A stretch of DNA of 64,000 nt from Pectobacterium brasiliense (GTDB lineage: Bacteria; Pseudomonadota; Gammaproteobacteria; Enterobacterales; Enterobacteriaceae), in assembly GCF_016950255.1 (NCBI RefSeq), contig NZ_JACGFN010000001.1, forward strand, positions 1,426,001 to 1,490,000. Reading direction: 5' to 3'. The notes beneath the pieces are model-generated. The model had not been told where the DNA came from and searched no databases. It saw nothing but the letters and a program-made list of their open reading frames with translations. Made by a program: the position numbers and the translations under genes. Below are positions 54,159 through 64,000 of this stretch, one piece after another; position 1 is the stretch's first letter; each line of letters opens with the position of its first letter.

Positions 54159-54340
54159 CTAAAAGAACCGCTTCGTCACGCCTGACGATAAACTCTCCTC
54201 GGTTTCGCCAGAATGAATGATGGGTGTAAGCAAGCGAAACACGCTCTGGATTACGTGCATTCCAGACATCTTCCGCAAGGCGGATTTTTTCCTGAGCACC
54301 TTCAAGGGTGAATGGTGGGCGATGCCCGTCTGTCGGGGTT
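54158..54340 (-). pseudogene. 5' remnant of a DUF1348 / SnoaL-like (NTF2-fold) gene
   Basis: Read on the minus strand from about 54340 down, one frame gives [20 protein letters not shown], then [20 protein letters not shown] and [16 protein letters not shown]. This matches the N-terminal half of DUF1348 proteins (PPFTxExAxxKVRLAEDxWNxRDPERVALAYTxDSxWRNR). Similarity stops at the edge of the right direct repeat, about 65 residues in, and there is no clear start codon. The gene is therefore truncated at the island boundary. It is not functional. Confidence 0.7.
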
Positions 54341-54437
54341 ACGCATTTCTGAATGTTAGATGTGTACGAAGCCGTCTTATGCCGTAAAGTGCATCTCGAT
54401 TCGATTTAAGAATCTGTGATATCTGTTTTCCTTTAGC

Positions 54438-54466
54438 CTGGAGATGCCTATACGCGGCATCTCCAG
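54438..54466. terminator. 11-bp hairpin downstream of the oxidoreductase
   Basis: CTGGAGATGCC (54438-54448) and GGCATCTCCAG (54456-54466) pair perfectly around a 7-nt loop, about 20 nt beyond the stop of the minus-strand oxidoreductase gene. A T run is missing on both strands, so it is a strong hairpin that may protect the mRNA end more than terminate. Confidence 0.45.
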
Positions 54467-54485
54467 GAGAGATAAAAAAACAGGG

Positions 54486-55124
54486 TTATTTATAGGCAAC
54501 CGTCATAATATTTTTGACGTAGTTGCCATTTTCAATTTCTGCGACAAAAGCTTCAGCATAGTCAGGATAAGAAATACTACTCTGACCCTTCGTATCTTTT
54601 TGCAGTGTTTTAGCGGCGACATGATAATGACCTATCTTGGCACCCGGCCCGATTTCTGCTGCTGGTGAGAAGAATGTCCACTCCAGATCGCTTGCTTTAT
54701 TGATAATCTGGAAGGCTCTGTCGTGTGCCTGGCCGTATGGCCTGTAGTCTTCAGGAAAATAAGGTGCATCAACCAGTTTAGAACCCGGTGCAACCTCAAG
54801 GCTGCCAGCACCACCAACAACAATGACACGCTTTATGCCCGCTACCCGTGCAGCCGACACAATCGCTTTCGCCGCTTCAGTAACAGTATCAATATGATCG
54901 CCATGTGCTCCATAAGCACTTGCGAGGACATCAGCCCCTTTGATTGCTTCAGCGAAAGCGTGTGTATCAAATATATCAACGACTTTAAATTCAACAGCCT
55001 TCAGTGCTTCCGGTGCATTTCGGGGAGTGCGGACAATACCAATGAGCTCATGCCCCTTACGGAGTGCTTCTTTGGCAATTTCAGACCCAATTTTACCGGT
55101 AGGCGCTACGAGTGCAATTTTCAT
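54486..55124 (-). CDS. NAD(P)-binding oxidoreductase, atypical SDR / NmrA-like
   Basis: 212-aa cytoplasmic protein with a single Rossmann domain. The N-terminus MKIALVAPTGKIGSEIAKEA is a dinucleotide-binding loop variant (GxxGxxG-like, APTGKIG), followed by strand-helix repeats with VRTPRN, VVDIFD and RVIVVGGAGSL. It belongs to the SDR-like NAD(P)H-binding family with YwnB-type members; the substrate is unknown. On the minus strand AGAGGAA sits just before the ATG. It is divergent from a LysR gene, which probably controls it. Confidence 0.85.
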   Translation of the reverse strand: MKIALVAPTGKIGSEIAKEALRKGHELIGIVRTPRNAPEALKAVEFKVVDIFDTHAFAEAIKGADVLASAYGAHGDHIDTVTEAAKAIVSAARVAGIKRVIVVGGAGSLEVAPGSKLVDAPYFPEDYRPYGQAHDRAFQIINKASDLEWTFFSPAAEIGPGAKIGHYHVAAKTLQKDTKGQSSISYPDYAEAFVAEIENGNYVKNIMTVAYK

Positions 55125-55279
55125 GATTATTCCTCTGATAATGAGTAAGTATGCCTTGGTGTTGGTGAAACAATCAGTTGGCGAATTCAGTCTACTGGCT
55201 CATTGGGTATGAAAAAACAGCGTAGCGGTGGCTGATTTGTTGCGTAAATCAGTCAAATCGTAGGTTCTAGGTTTAATGT

Positions 55280-55312
55280 ATACGAGCAATTTCACTCAAT
55301 TGCTTTGCGTAT
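55280..55312. promoter_or_regulatory. palindromic operator between oxidoreductase and lysR
   Basis: AGCAATT (55285-55291) and AATTGCT (55298-55304) are perfect arms around 6 nt, with outer arms ATACG (55280-55284) and CGTAT (55308-55312). It lies in the 245-nt divergent intergenic region, as expected for a LysR-type regulator site. Confidence 0.5.
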
Positions 55313-55369
55313 AAAAACAACCTATAAATACCGATTGTTGATGATGTCAGCTTAATTCTGCGAGGTTGT

Positions 55370-56269
55370 ATGGACCGGATTACTGCGATGAAGGTTTTTG
55401 TGACAGTCGTAACGCACAAAAGCCAGACCGCCGCCGCAGAGCGACTCGATATGTCGCGGGCAATGGTTACGCGGTACTTGGCCGAGCTGGAAAGTTGGCT
55501 GGGTGCAAGGTTAATGCACCGAACAACACGTCGCTTTGGCCTGACTCCAACCGGAGAGGCCTGTCTATTACAGTGTAAAGAGGTTTTGAACCGCATTGAG
55601 TTGCTCGAAGCCGAGTCAAAAGTTGATGAAACTGAACCCAATGGGCTGTTACGCATCACCGCCAGTAGCTGGTTATGGCAAACGCATCTTTCTTCAGCTC
55701 TGACAGCCTATATGGCGCGTTATCCTGCTGTTAAAATTGACTTAATATTGGGAGAACAGCGCCTTAATCTGGTAGAAGACAGTATCGATCTGGCCATACG
55801 AATAACCAGCGATCTTGAGCCAGGCCTAATTGCTAAAAAATTTGCCACCTGCCATACCGTAATTTGTGCCTCTGCTGCCTATCTGACGCGAAACGGAACC
55901 CCTGAGCATCCTTCAGATCTTACGGCACATAACTGTCTTACCCATGTTTATTCCACTAAGTTTGAATGGCAATTTCGTCACCAGAACGAATTATACAGTG
56001 TGCCGATTAGCGGTAGTCTTTCCACGAACGAAGGTAATGTATTGATGGATGTGGCACTGCAAGGAATGGGTATCGCAAAGCTGCCTTTGTACCTTGCGGC
56101 ACCCCATCTGGAAAACGGTTCGCTGATTCACCTCCTTCCAGACTACAAATCTCATGAAATGGGTATCTATGGGGTTTACACGTCAAGACAATTCATGTCG
56201 AAAGCACTACGCGCATTGCTGGATTTTCTTTCCGCTTATTTTGATATGCCGAAGCGTCAAATAATGTAG
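55370..56269 (+). CDS. LysR-family transcriptional regulator
   Basis: 299-aa DNA-binding regulator. The N-terminal winged helix-turn-helix (MDRITAMKVFVTVVTHKSQT, then AAERLDMSRAMVTRYLAELE) is followed by the LysR substrate-binding domain, with LLRITASSWLWQTHLSSALT and ending SKALRALLDFLSAYF. Length is typical. The inducer is unknown. It is divergent from the NAD(P)-binding oxidoreductase, the usual arrangement when the neighbour is the target. A weak GAGG precedes the ATG by 4 nt. Confidence 0.92.
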   Translation: MDRITAMKVFVTVVTHKSQTAAAERLDMSRAMVTRYLAELESWLGARLMHRTTRRFGLTPTGEACLLQCKEVLNRIELLEAESKVDETEPNGLLRITASSWLWQTHLSSALTAYMARYPAVKIDLILGEQRLNLVEDSIDLAIRITSDLEPGLIAKKFATCHTVICASAAYLTRNGTPEHPSDLTAHNCLTHVYSTKFEWQFRHQNELYSVPISGSLSTNEGNVLMDVALQGMGIAKLPLYLAAPHLENGSLIHLLPDYKSHEMGIYGVYTSRQFMSKALRALLDFLSAYFDMPKRQIM

Positions 56270-56370
56270 ATCCACAGCACTGAGGCTCCCATCGACCAGC
56301 CACATACAAACGCTTTATCCATTTCAAGCATACAGAAGAAGTCATTTAGATCAGCAGACAAGCGCGAAAT

Positions 56371-56521
56371 ACGATTGGCAAAGGTCACCTTGTCAGAGCT
56401 GCTGCCGGAGCATCCGTTGCCCTATTCTTCTTTGCATCTGGTATACAAAAGGCAGCAGCACATCGCCAAATTATCAGAACAACGTCGCGTTCCGTCCGAT
56501 GCTTATCTCAGGGATAAATGA
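56371..56521 (+). pseudogene. possible 3' fragment of a LysR-type gene
   Basis: One frame reads LAKVTLSELLPEHPLPYSSL, then HLVYKRQQHIAKLSEQ, and ends in TGA at 56521. The string LxELLPxxPxPxxxLHLVYxxxxH resembles the end of LysR substrate-binding domains, but no start, HTH or upstream part remains. The 277-nt gap 56270-56546 holds nothing else I can recognise. Confidence 0.35.
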
Positions 56522-56546
56522 TGTCCGCAGCATTCTCTCGATAAGA

Positions 56547-57137
56547 TTAATGTCCGTATTTAAAATTAAAACCTAATGCATCACCCGTGGTGTCGTATTC
56601 GCGGAAGTTGTAGATCAGCGGCTTCCATTTTGATGAATCAACAACATCACCTGCTCCTAATAGTTCACTCTCCACCCAGACATTAACAATATCCAGTTCG
56701 ACAAGAATAAAACGACCTTTGTCCGTCGTGCTTACGGTTTTACATTCCGCCTGGATAGGACATTCAATCACCCGAGGCGGTGTAATATCGGTAGAGGCTT
56801 CAGTGTGAAGACCGACTTTGGAGAATTTATCGTGGCAGACCTGAACGCCCCATTTAATCTGACCTTCAGACAACGTATCGCTTCCAGTCAACTTACCCAG
56901 TTCTTCAACTTTCTCCCACAGTTTGTAATCCGGAATATTGATGACAACATCAGATCCAGATAATAAATTACTGTAGGTTTTACTTCCTTTCGTAACACCA
57001 ATAATAATTTTATCGCCGAGAGAAATTGACGACGATATAGAAGCGACATTGACCTCTCCATTGTCATTATCAATCGTCGTAACAAGGAAAACGGGGAAAC
57101 CATAATAAAATGAACTGAGTTTTACGTTCTTTTTCAT
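56547..57137 (-). CDS. flavin reductase family protein (FMN-binding split barrel)
   Basis: 196-aa cytoplasmic protein. MKKNVKLSSFYYGFPVFLVT, the strand NGEVNVASISSSISLGDKII and the motif KTYSNLLSGSDVVINIPD match the flavin reductase-like FMN-binding split-barrel family (DIM6/NTAB type). Members bind FMN and may reduce flavin or act on other substrates; the substrate here is unknown. On the minus strand GAGG lies about 10 nt before the ATG. It is divergent from the yeaR-like gene across 381 nt, so the two may share nitrosative or redox control, but this is inference. Confidence 0.85.
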   Translation of the reverse strand: MKKNVKLSSFYYGFPVFLVTTIDNDNGEVNVASISSSISLGDKIIIGVTKGSKTYSNLLSGSDVVINIPDYKLWEKVEELGKLTGSDTLSEGQIKWGVQVCHDKFSKVGLHTEASTDITPPRVIECPIQAECKTVSTTDKGRFILVELDIVNVWVESELLGAGDVVDSSKWKPLIYNFREYDTTGDALGFNFKYGH

Positions 57138-57440
57138 TTGAGTTAAACCTCATCATAGAGTGGCGTTATATTTTCTCATTTTTACTCTTTTGATTTATTT
57201 TTAACAATAACCCCAATTGAGTAGCGATGACGATGCTTTATTACATTCGACATCCCCAATAAGTAGACCATCAAAAAATAACTTAATGTAACTATTCCTT
57301 GATGTTAGTTTTCATTTCAATCCATCGGCGAAGAAAAATAACCGACATGAGAAACGTTGAACCCTGATAATACGGCCTTTCTACGCAATGTTGCGGTATT
57401 GTAAAAAATTAATTAGCAGAAAATAATTCACAAACATTAA

Positions 57441-57463
57441 AAGAGGTATATGATATGCACTAT
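57441..57463 (+). promoter_or_regulatory. candidate NsrR operator upstream of yeaR
   Basis: The 23-nt site opens AAGAGGTATATG and continues ATATGCAC. It agrees with the 11-1-11 NsrR consensus (AAGATGYAWWT-N-AAATRCATCTT) at about 17 of 22 positions, best in the left half. E. coli yeaR-yoaG is NsrR-regulated, which supports the reading. Apart from this and the two start sites, the 381-nt gap 57138-57518 shows nothing else. Both flanking genes have ATGAGGTTTAA around their ribosome-binding sites. Confidence 0.45.
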
Positions 57464-57518
57464 ATGGTTTTTTCCTTCCCGCCCTGCAATGTAGCTGGGT
57501 AAAGCATGAGGTTTAAAC

Positions 57519-57851
57519 ATGGAACGAATTGTTATACCAGCGAATTATGTTCATACCCGTACAACACCTTTCTGGACAAAAGAAACAGCCCCAGCGTCTA
57601 TCTGGAAGCGCCATTTGGATGCAGGGACGCGGCAAGGCGTTTACCCGCGCTTGTGCGTAATGCAAGGGACGATTCGTTATTATGGCTACGCGGATGAGAC
57701 AAGCTCTGAACCCGTCGAAACGCTAACTATCGAAGCCGGACAATTTGGCGTATTCCCCCCAGAAAAATGGCACAGAATCGAAGCGTTATCTGATGATACG
57801 CTATTTAACGTGGACTTTTATGTCGATCCAAAAATTTTGATAGAAGGTTGA
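57519..57851 (+). CDS. yeaR: YeaR-like protein (DUF1971)
   Basis: 110-aa cupin-like protein. IPANYVHTRTTPFW, APASIWKRHLDAGTR, GVYPRLCVMQGTIRYYGYAD and FGVFPPEKWHRIEALSDDT align closely with E. coli YeaR, also present as the N-terminal domain of some TehB-like tellurite-resistance proteins. In E. coli the gene is induced by nitrate and nitric oxide (NarL/NarP, NsrR), but the biochemical role is not settled. GAGG at 57508-57511 precedes the ATG by 7 nt. It is 10 nt upstream of the yoaG-like gene, as in E. coli. Confidence 0.9.
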   Translation: MERIVIPANYVHTRTTPFWTKETAPASIWKRHLDAGTRQGVYPRLCVMQGTIRYYGYADETSSEPVETLTIEAGQFGVFPPEKWHRIEALSDDTLFNVDFYVDPKILIEG

Positions 57852-57861
57852 GGTAAACATA

Positions 57862-58200
57862 ATGACAAGTGAAAATAAAGGCTATTCATTAACACTGTTG
57901 AACCGCGAAAATAATGAAAAAAAAGAAAAAGTTTATCTTAAACCGATGGCTTTTTATGTGCCAGATTTCGCTGCAGGTGCAGTCGTGGAATTACTCAACG
58001 AGCTACCTTCAACCGGTGAAAATAAAAAAGGATTTTTGCTGACGGTCACGAACAATAATAACGGCGTGTCCGTTGATAAAGATCTCGCTACGATCGAAGA
58101 ATTAAAAGACAAGACGATTTCAGCTGAAGCAGTAAAAGAGTTGGTTAATATCGTACGTGGCTACGATGCGGATGAAGACACTAACGTCTGCGGCTGGTAA
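57862..58200 (+). CDS. yoaG: YoaG-like protein with an extra N-terminal half (DUF1869)
   Basis: 112 aa, about twice the 60 aa of E. coli YoaG. The second half (LLTVTNNNNGVSVDKDL, ending KELVNIVRGYDADED and TNVCGW) matches YoaG over its full length. The first half (YSLTLLNRENNEKKEKVYLK, PDFAAGAVVELLNELPS) follows the same order of strand, turn, strand and helix, and may be a diverged copy, giving a fused form of what is a homodimer in E. coli. Function unknown. It forms an operon with yeaR (GAGG, 10-nt gap). Confidence 0.85.
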   Translation: MTSENKGYSLTLLNRENNEKKEKVYLKPMAFYVPDFAAGAVVELLNELPSTGENKKGFLLTVTNNNNGVSVDKDLATIEELKDKTISAEAVKELVNIVRGYDADEDTNVCGW

Positions 58201-58215
58201 AACCGTATAGCCTCA

Positions 58216-58232
58216 TCATACTTCAAGTTGCA
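58216..58232 (+). repeat. possible fragment of an intergenic enterobacterial repeat
   Basis: TCATACTTCAAGTTGCA recalls a motif often seen between genes of soft-rot and related enterobacteria. Only this short piece is visible, so this is tentative. The rest of 58233-58480 shows no gene. Confidence 0.2.
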
Positions 58233-58480
58233 CGTGTATCGATTTTCCGCAGCGTGGATTATTTAAGCGTTACCTTTCGTACCCCTACTCATTTAAAAAA
58301 CAGGCGCTGGATGTCTTTTGACTTAACAAGCGCCCCTGTACCCTACCTGCGCTATATACAATCGAAGAAGCAAACTTGGCGAGTTTATCTCGTTCTGTTT
58401 TCGATAATCGGTTAAAAAGCACTATGTTTTATGCAACATGCCTGAGATTCATCGGCGCTGTCAGGCTAAATCCTCCATTC

Positions 58481-58553
58481 TGCTATTGCCATCACACTTA
58501 CCCATTAAGGCTGCACGATCTGTTTGACTTTCCCGCGTGCGAGGACTTACAAC
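58481..58553 (+). promoter_or_regulatory. candidate CRP site and promoter of the bgl operon
   Basis: TGCTAttgccaTCACA (58481-58496) keeps one perfect CRP half-site. A -35 TTGACT (58524-58529) and a -10 TACAAC (58548-58553), 18 nt apart, would start transcription near 58560, a few bases before the antiterminator. The CRP site would then be centred near -71, a common activating position. Confidence 0.4.
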
Positions 58554-58562
58554 AGCAGCACA

Positions 58563-58591
58563 GGCGTGTAACTAGTTTTCTAGGCAAGACC
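58563..58591 (+). promoter_or_regulatory. ribonucleic antiterminator (RAT) for BglG
   Basis: A 29-nt element opening GGCGTGTAACTAG and ending CTAGGCAAGACC, where CTAG arms take the place of CTG/CAG in the E. coli bgl RAT. About half the positions, including the AGGCAA-ACC end, agree with that site. Its last 5 nt overlap the left arm of the terminator that follows, so BglG binding would prevent terminator folding. Confidence 0.8.
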
Positions 58592-58638
58592 TGAAGCTCT
58601 CCCACTCAACATCATGGGAAGTGCTTCAGGTCTTTTTT
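58587..58638 (+). terminator. leader terminator controlled by the RAT
   Basis: AGACCTGAAGC (58587-58597) and GCTTCAGGTCT (58623-58633) form a perfect 11-bp stem with an inner TCCCA/TGGGA pairing, followed by TTTTT. It ends transcription of bglFBG unless the antiterminator is bound. Confidence 0.92.
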
Positions 58639-58664
58639 CGTTTCTGGATCAGGGGAATCGTCGT

Positions 58665-61993
<3,329 letters not shown>

Positions 61994-62087
61994 CAGACGG
62001 CGCTGCCGCAGGCGACGTGCGCAATGACAGGAAATGCCTGTGATTGGGAAAACGTAATGAGAAAACCAGCATGATTGGAAGAAAAAC

Positions 62088-62927
62088 GTGATTAAAGTGA
62101 AAAAAGCGTTAAATAACAGCATGCTGTTAGTCGACCATGAACAGCAGGAGATGATCCTGTTGGGTAAAGGCATCGGATTTGGTGCCAAACCCGGTTCATT
62201 GATTGATGTAACGCACGTTGAGCAGGTTTTCATTCCGCTGGAAAACCTGAAATCACGGCATTTTCTTTCATTGACCGACACCATTCCTGCGGCGTTTTTT
62301 GACATCACGCAGGAAATCGTCACGCTGGCGCAAAGTCAGTACGCCGAAAAGCTTAATTCGGTGCTGTTCTTTACGCTGGCGGAACATCTCTATTTTGCAG
62401 TTGAACGTAGTAAAACGGGCAACCACTTCATCAATAAGCTCAGTTGGGAAGTGAAACGCTATTACCAAAAAGAGTACGCCCTCGGCGTGCAGGCAAAAGA
62501 TCGCGTGTCGGCACGCTTTAACGTCACGCTACCCGATGACGAAGCTATCAATATCGCATTCCACCTCATCAATGCCGCCGGCAGCGCCGAAATTGCCGAT
62601 GCCCACCAGCAAGTGCAGTTGGTGAATCGTCTGGCGGAGATTGTCCGGTATAAGTTAAACAAGAATATTGATGTCAACGCCGTCGATTATCTGCGTTTTA
62701 TCACCCATCTGCGCTATTTCTCCGAACGGGTAATTGCCCGTAAAATCGCACCGGGACGCACAGACGATTTCTATCAGGAACTGCTGAAACACTATCCTGA
62801 AGCGATGGCGATTTCCTGGGCCATCAGGGATTATGTGCAGGAAAAATACCAAATGGCCTTGCCGAAAGAAGAGCTTACCTGGCTGACCATGCATATCAGC
62901 CGGCTGGCCGAAAGCCAGACGCCGTAG
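62088..62927 (+). CDS. bglG: BglG/LicT-family transcriptional antiterminator
   Basis: 279-aa RNA-binding regulator. Residues 1-58 are the CAT RNA-binding domain (VKKALNNSMLLVDHEQQEMI, LLGKGIGFGAKPG), followed by two PRD domains whose phosphorylatable His residues lie in LAEHLYFAVER and FITHLRYFSERV. The start is GTG 62088, with GGAAG upstream; no ATG fits the family start. It should bind the RAT at 58563-58591. Here bglG is last, behind bglF and bglB, unlike E. coli bglGFB, so its own synthesis depends on antitermination or a separate promoter in the 94-nt gap. Confidence 0.9.
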   Translation: MIKVKKALNNSMLLVDHEQQEMILLGKGIGFGAKPGSLIDVTHVEQVFIPLENLKSRHFLSLTDTIPAAFFDITQEIVTLAQSQYAEKLNSVLFFTLAEHLYFAVERSKTGNHFINKLSWEVKRYYQKEYALGVQAKDRVSARFNVTLPDDEAINIAFHLINAAGSAEIADAHQQVQLVNRLAEIVRYKLNKNIDVNAVDYLRFITHLRYFSERVIARKIAPGRTDDFYQELLKHYPEAMAISWAIRDYVQEKYQMALPKEELTWLTMHISRLAESQTP

Positions 62928-63066
62928 CACTCGCCTCACTCAACATAATCATCTGGCGCTGTTTTACCCACGCGCAGACCAATAAGACAGCATGCCGTCT
63001 CGATGAGGCTGTATGTTGACCCGCATCACGATAACAACGCGCAAGCATTAATGAGATTGCAAACAA

Positions 63067-63085
63067 GAGTGATTATCATATATAG
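63067..63085 (+). promoter_or_regulatory. candidate Fur box
   Basis: GAGTGATTATCATATATAG fits the core TGATNATCAT of the Fur consensus but poorly at its left end. It lies about 75 nt upstream of an iron-transport gene, in an AT-rich stretch suited to a promoter. Confidence 0.4.
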
Positions 63086-63160
63086 TTTTTATCACCTGCC
63101 GAAAATATCTCCTTATTTTATTAATTTACGCATCACATTCACTCTGGAGAAGATAATAAC

Positions 63161-64000
63161 ATGTCAAAAACGCTGTCTGTTCTGCGCAAAAAAGCGCGCC
63201 TGCTGACGCTGGCTTCATCCCTGATGGTGGCCTATGCCCTGCCTGCTGTTGCCGCAGATGATTCTCTGACTCTCTACACCACGCGTGAGCCTGGTCTGAT
63301 TCAGCCGCTGCTGGATGCGTTCACCAAAGAGACGTCGGTTAAAGTGAATACCGTGTTCATCAAGGACGGCATGCTGGAGCGTGTGAAGGCAGAAGGCCAG
63401 AACTCACCGGCTGACCTGCTGATGACCGTTGATGCCGGTAACCTGATCGATCTGGTAGAAGCCGGTGTTACACAGCCGATTCAGTCCAGTGCATTAACCG
63501 AGGCTATCCCGGCGGCGCTGCGCGACAAAGATAACCAATGGTTCGGTCTGTCGATGCGTGCTCGCGTGCTCTACGCGGAGAAAGGTTTAGCGGTGGATAG
63601 CTTCCACTATGAAGATCTGGCCGATCCTAAGTGGAAAGGCAAAGTGTGCCTGCGTGCAGGCCAGCACCCGTATAACACAGCAATGATTGCAGCGATGATC
63701 GCACATCATGGTGAAGCCAAAACTGAAACCTGGCTGCGCGGTGTGAAAGACAATCTGGCGCGTAAAGCCACGGGCGGTGACCGCGACGTCGCACGCGACA
63801 TCCTCGGCGGCATCTGCGATGTGGGTCTCGCGAACTCTTATTATGTCGGCCATATGAAGAACGCCAAAGAAGGCACCGATGCCCGTAAATGGGGCGATGC
63901 CATCAAGGTCGTCAAACCAACCTTTGAGAACGGCGGTACGCACGTCAATATCAGCGGTGCTGCCGTTGCACGCCACGCACCACATAAAGATCAAGCCGTG
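63161..64000 (+). CDS. iron(III) ABC transporter periplasmic binding protein (FbpA/AfuA/SfuA type), partial
   Basis: The first 280 codons of a periplasmic ferric-iron binding protein; the gene runs past the window end. A signal peptide (MSKTLSVLRKKARLLTLASS, then an AVA-A cleavage site near residue 32) precedes LTLYTTREPGLIQPLLDAF, the usual mature start. The motif LANSYYVGHM has the paired Tyr that bind iron in the FbpA family. TGGAGA at 63145-63150 precedes the ATG. Permease and ATPase genes are expected downstream. A candidate Fur box lies upstream. Confidence 0.9.
   Translation, partial: MSKTLSVLRKKARLLTLASSLMVAYALPAVAADDSLTLYTTREPGLIQPLLDAFTKETSVKVNTVFIKDGMLERVKAEGQNSPADLLMTVDAGNLIDLVEAGVTQPIQSSALTEAIPAALRDKDNQWFGLSMRARVLYAEKGLAVDSFHYEDLADPKWKGKVCLRAGQHPYNTAMIAAMIAHHGEAKTETWLRGVKDNLARKATGGDRDVARDILGGICDVGLANSYYVGHMKNAKEGTDARKWGDAIKVVKPTFENGGTHVNISGAAVARHAPHKDQAV

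Noticed and set aside
58614..58664. ATG 58614 as the bglF start
   Set aside because: It lies in the leader terminator loop; ATG 58665 has a ribosome-binding site and fits the family.
62910..62990. GCCAGACG / CATCTGGC as a terminator after bglG
   Set aside because: One mismatch, a loop of nearly 30 nt and a weak T run; not convincing.

Overview
The window reads as chromosome of a soft-rot enterobacterium, most likely Pectobacterium. This is inferred from the enterobacterial lac genes, the tRNA-Asn with its sigma-70 promoter, a bgl-type beta-glucoside operon and a YeaR/YoaG-like pair. Nothing here fixes the species.

Layout. 1-4658: lac operon (promoter, operator, lacZ, lacY, no lacA in view). 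4754-4924: tRNA-Asn with promoter and terminator. 4925-5487: AT-rich junction with hairpins, copy 1 of a 53-nt direct repeat, a decayed integrase start and the leader of the large operon. 5488-54104: two giant non-ribosomal peptide synthetase (NRPS) genes and a cyclic-peptide ABC exporter. 54106-54158: copy 2 of the repeat, which cuts a DUF1348/SnoaL-like gene remnant. 54486-56269: an NAD(P)-binding oxidoreductase divergent from a LysR regulator. 56547-58200: a flavin reductase and the yeaR-yoaG-like pair. 58481-62927: an antiterminator-controlled beta-glucoside PTS operon. 63161-64000: the 5' part of an iron(III) ABC transporter binding-protein gene.

The centrepiece is a roughly 49-kb NRPS island next to tRNA-Asn, bounded by imperfect direct repeats. 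The two synthetases hold 14 modules with a starter condensation domain and tandem thioesterases, which points to an N-acylated 14-residue peptide, released as a ring or a free acid. Reading the adenylation pockets by eye gives acyl-Gln-Asn-Ser-X-Glu-Glu-Ser-Gly-Thr-Tyr-Ser-X-(His?)-Ser. Nine condensation domains look like dual epimerization/condensation domains, so most residues should be D. I do not recognise this peptide. The first synthetase carries a 2-nt GC insertion in module 7 that breaks the frame. This is either a sequencing or assembly slip, or a real inactivating or phase-variable change. Four nearly identical Ser adenylation cassettes and a tandem A-T-C duplication show how the assembly line grew.
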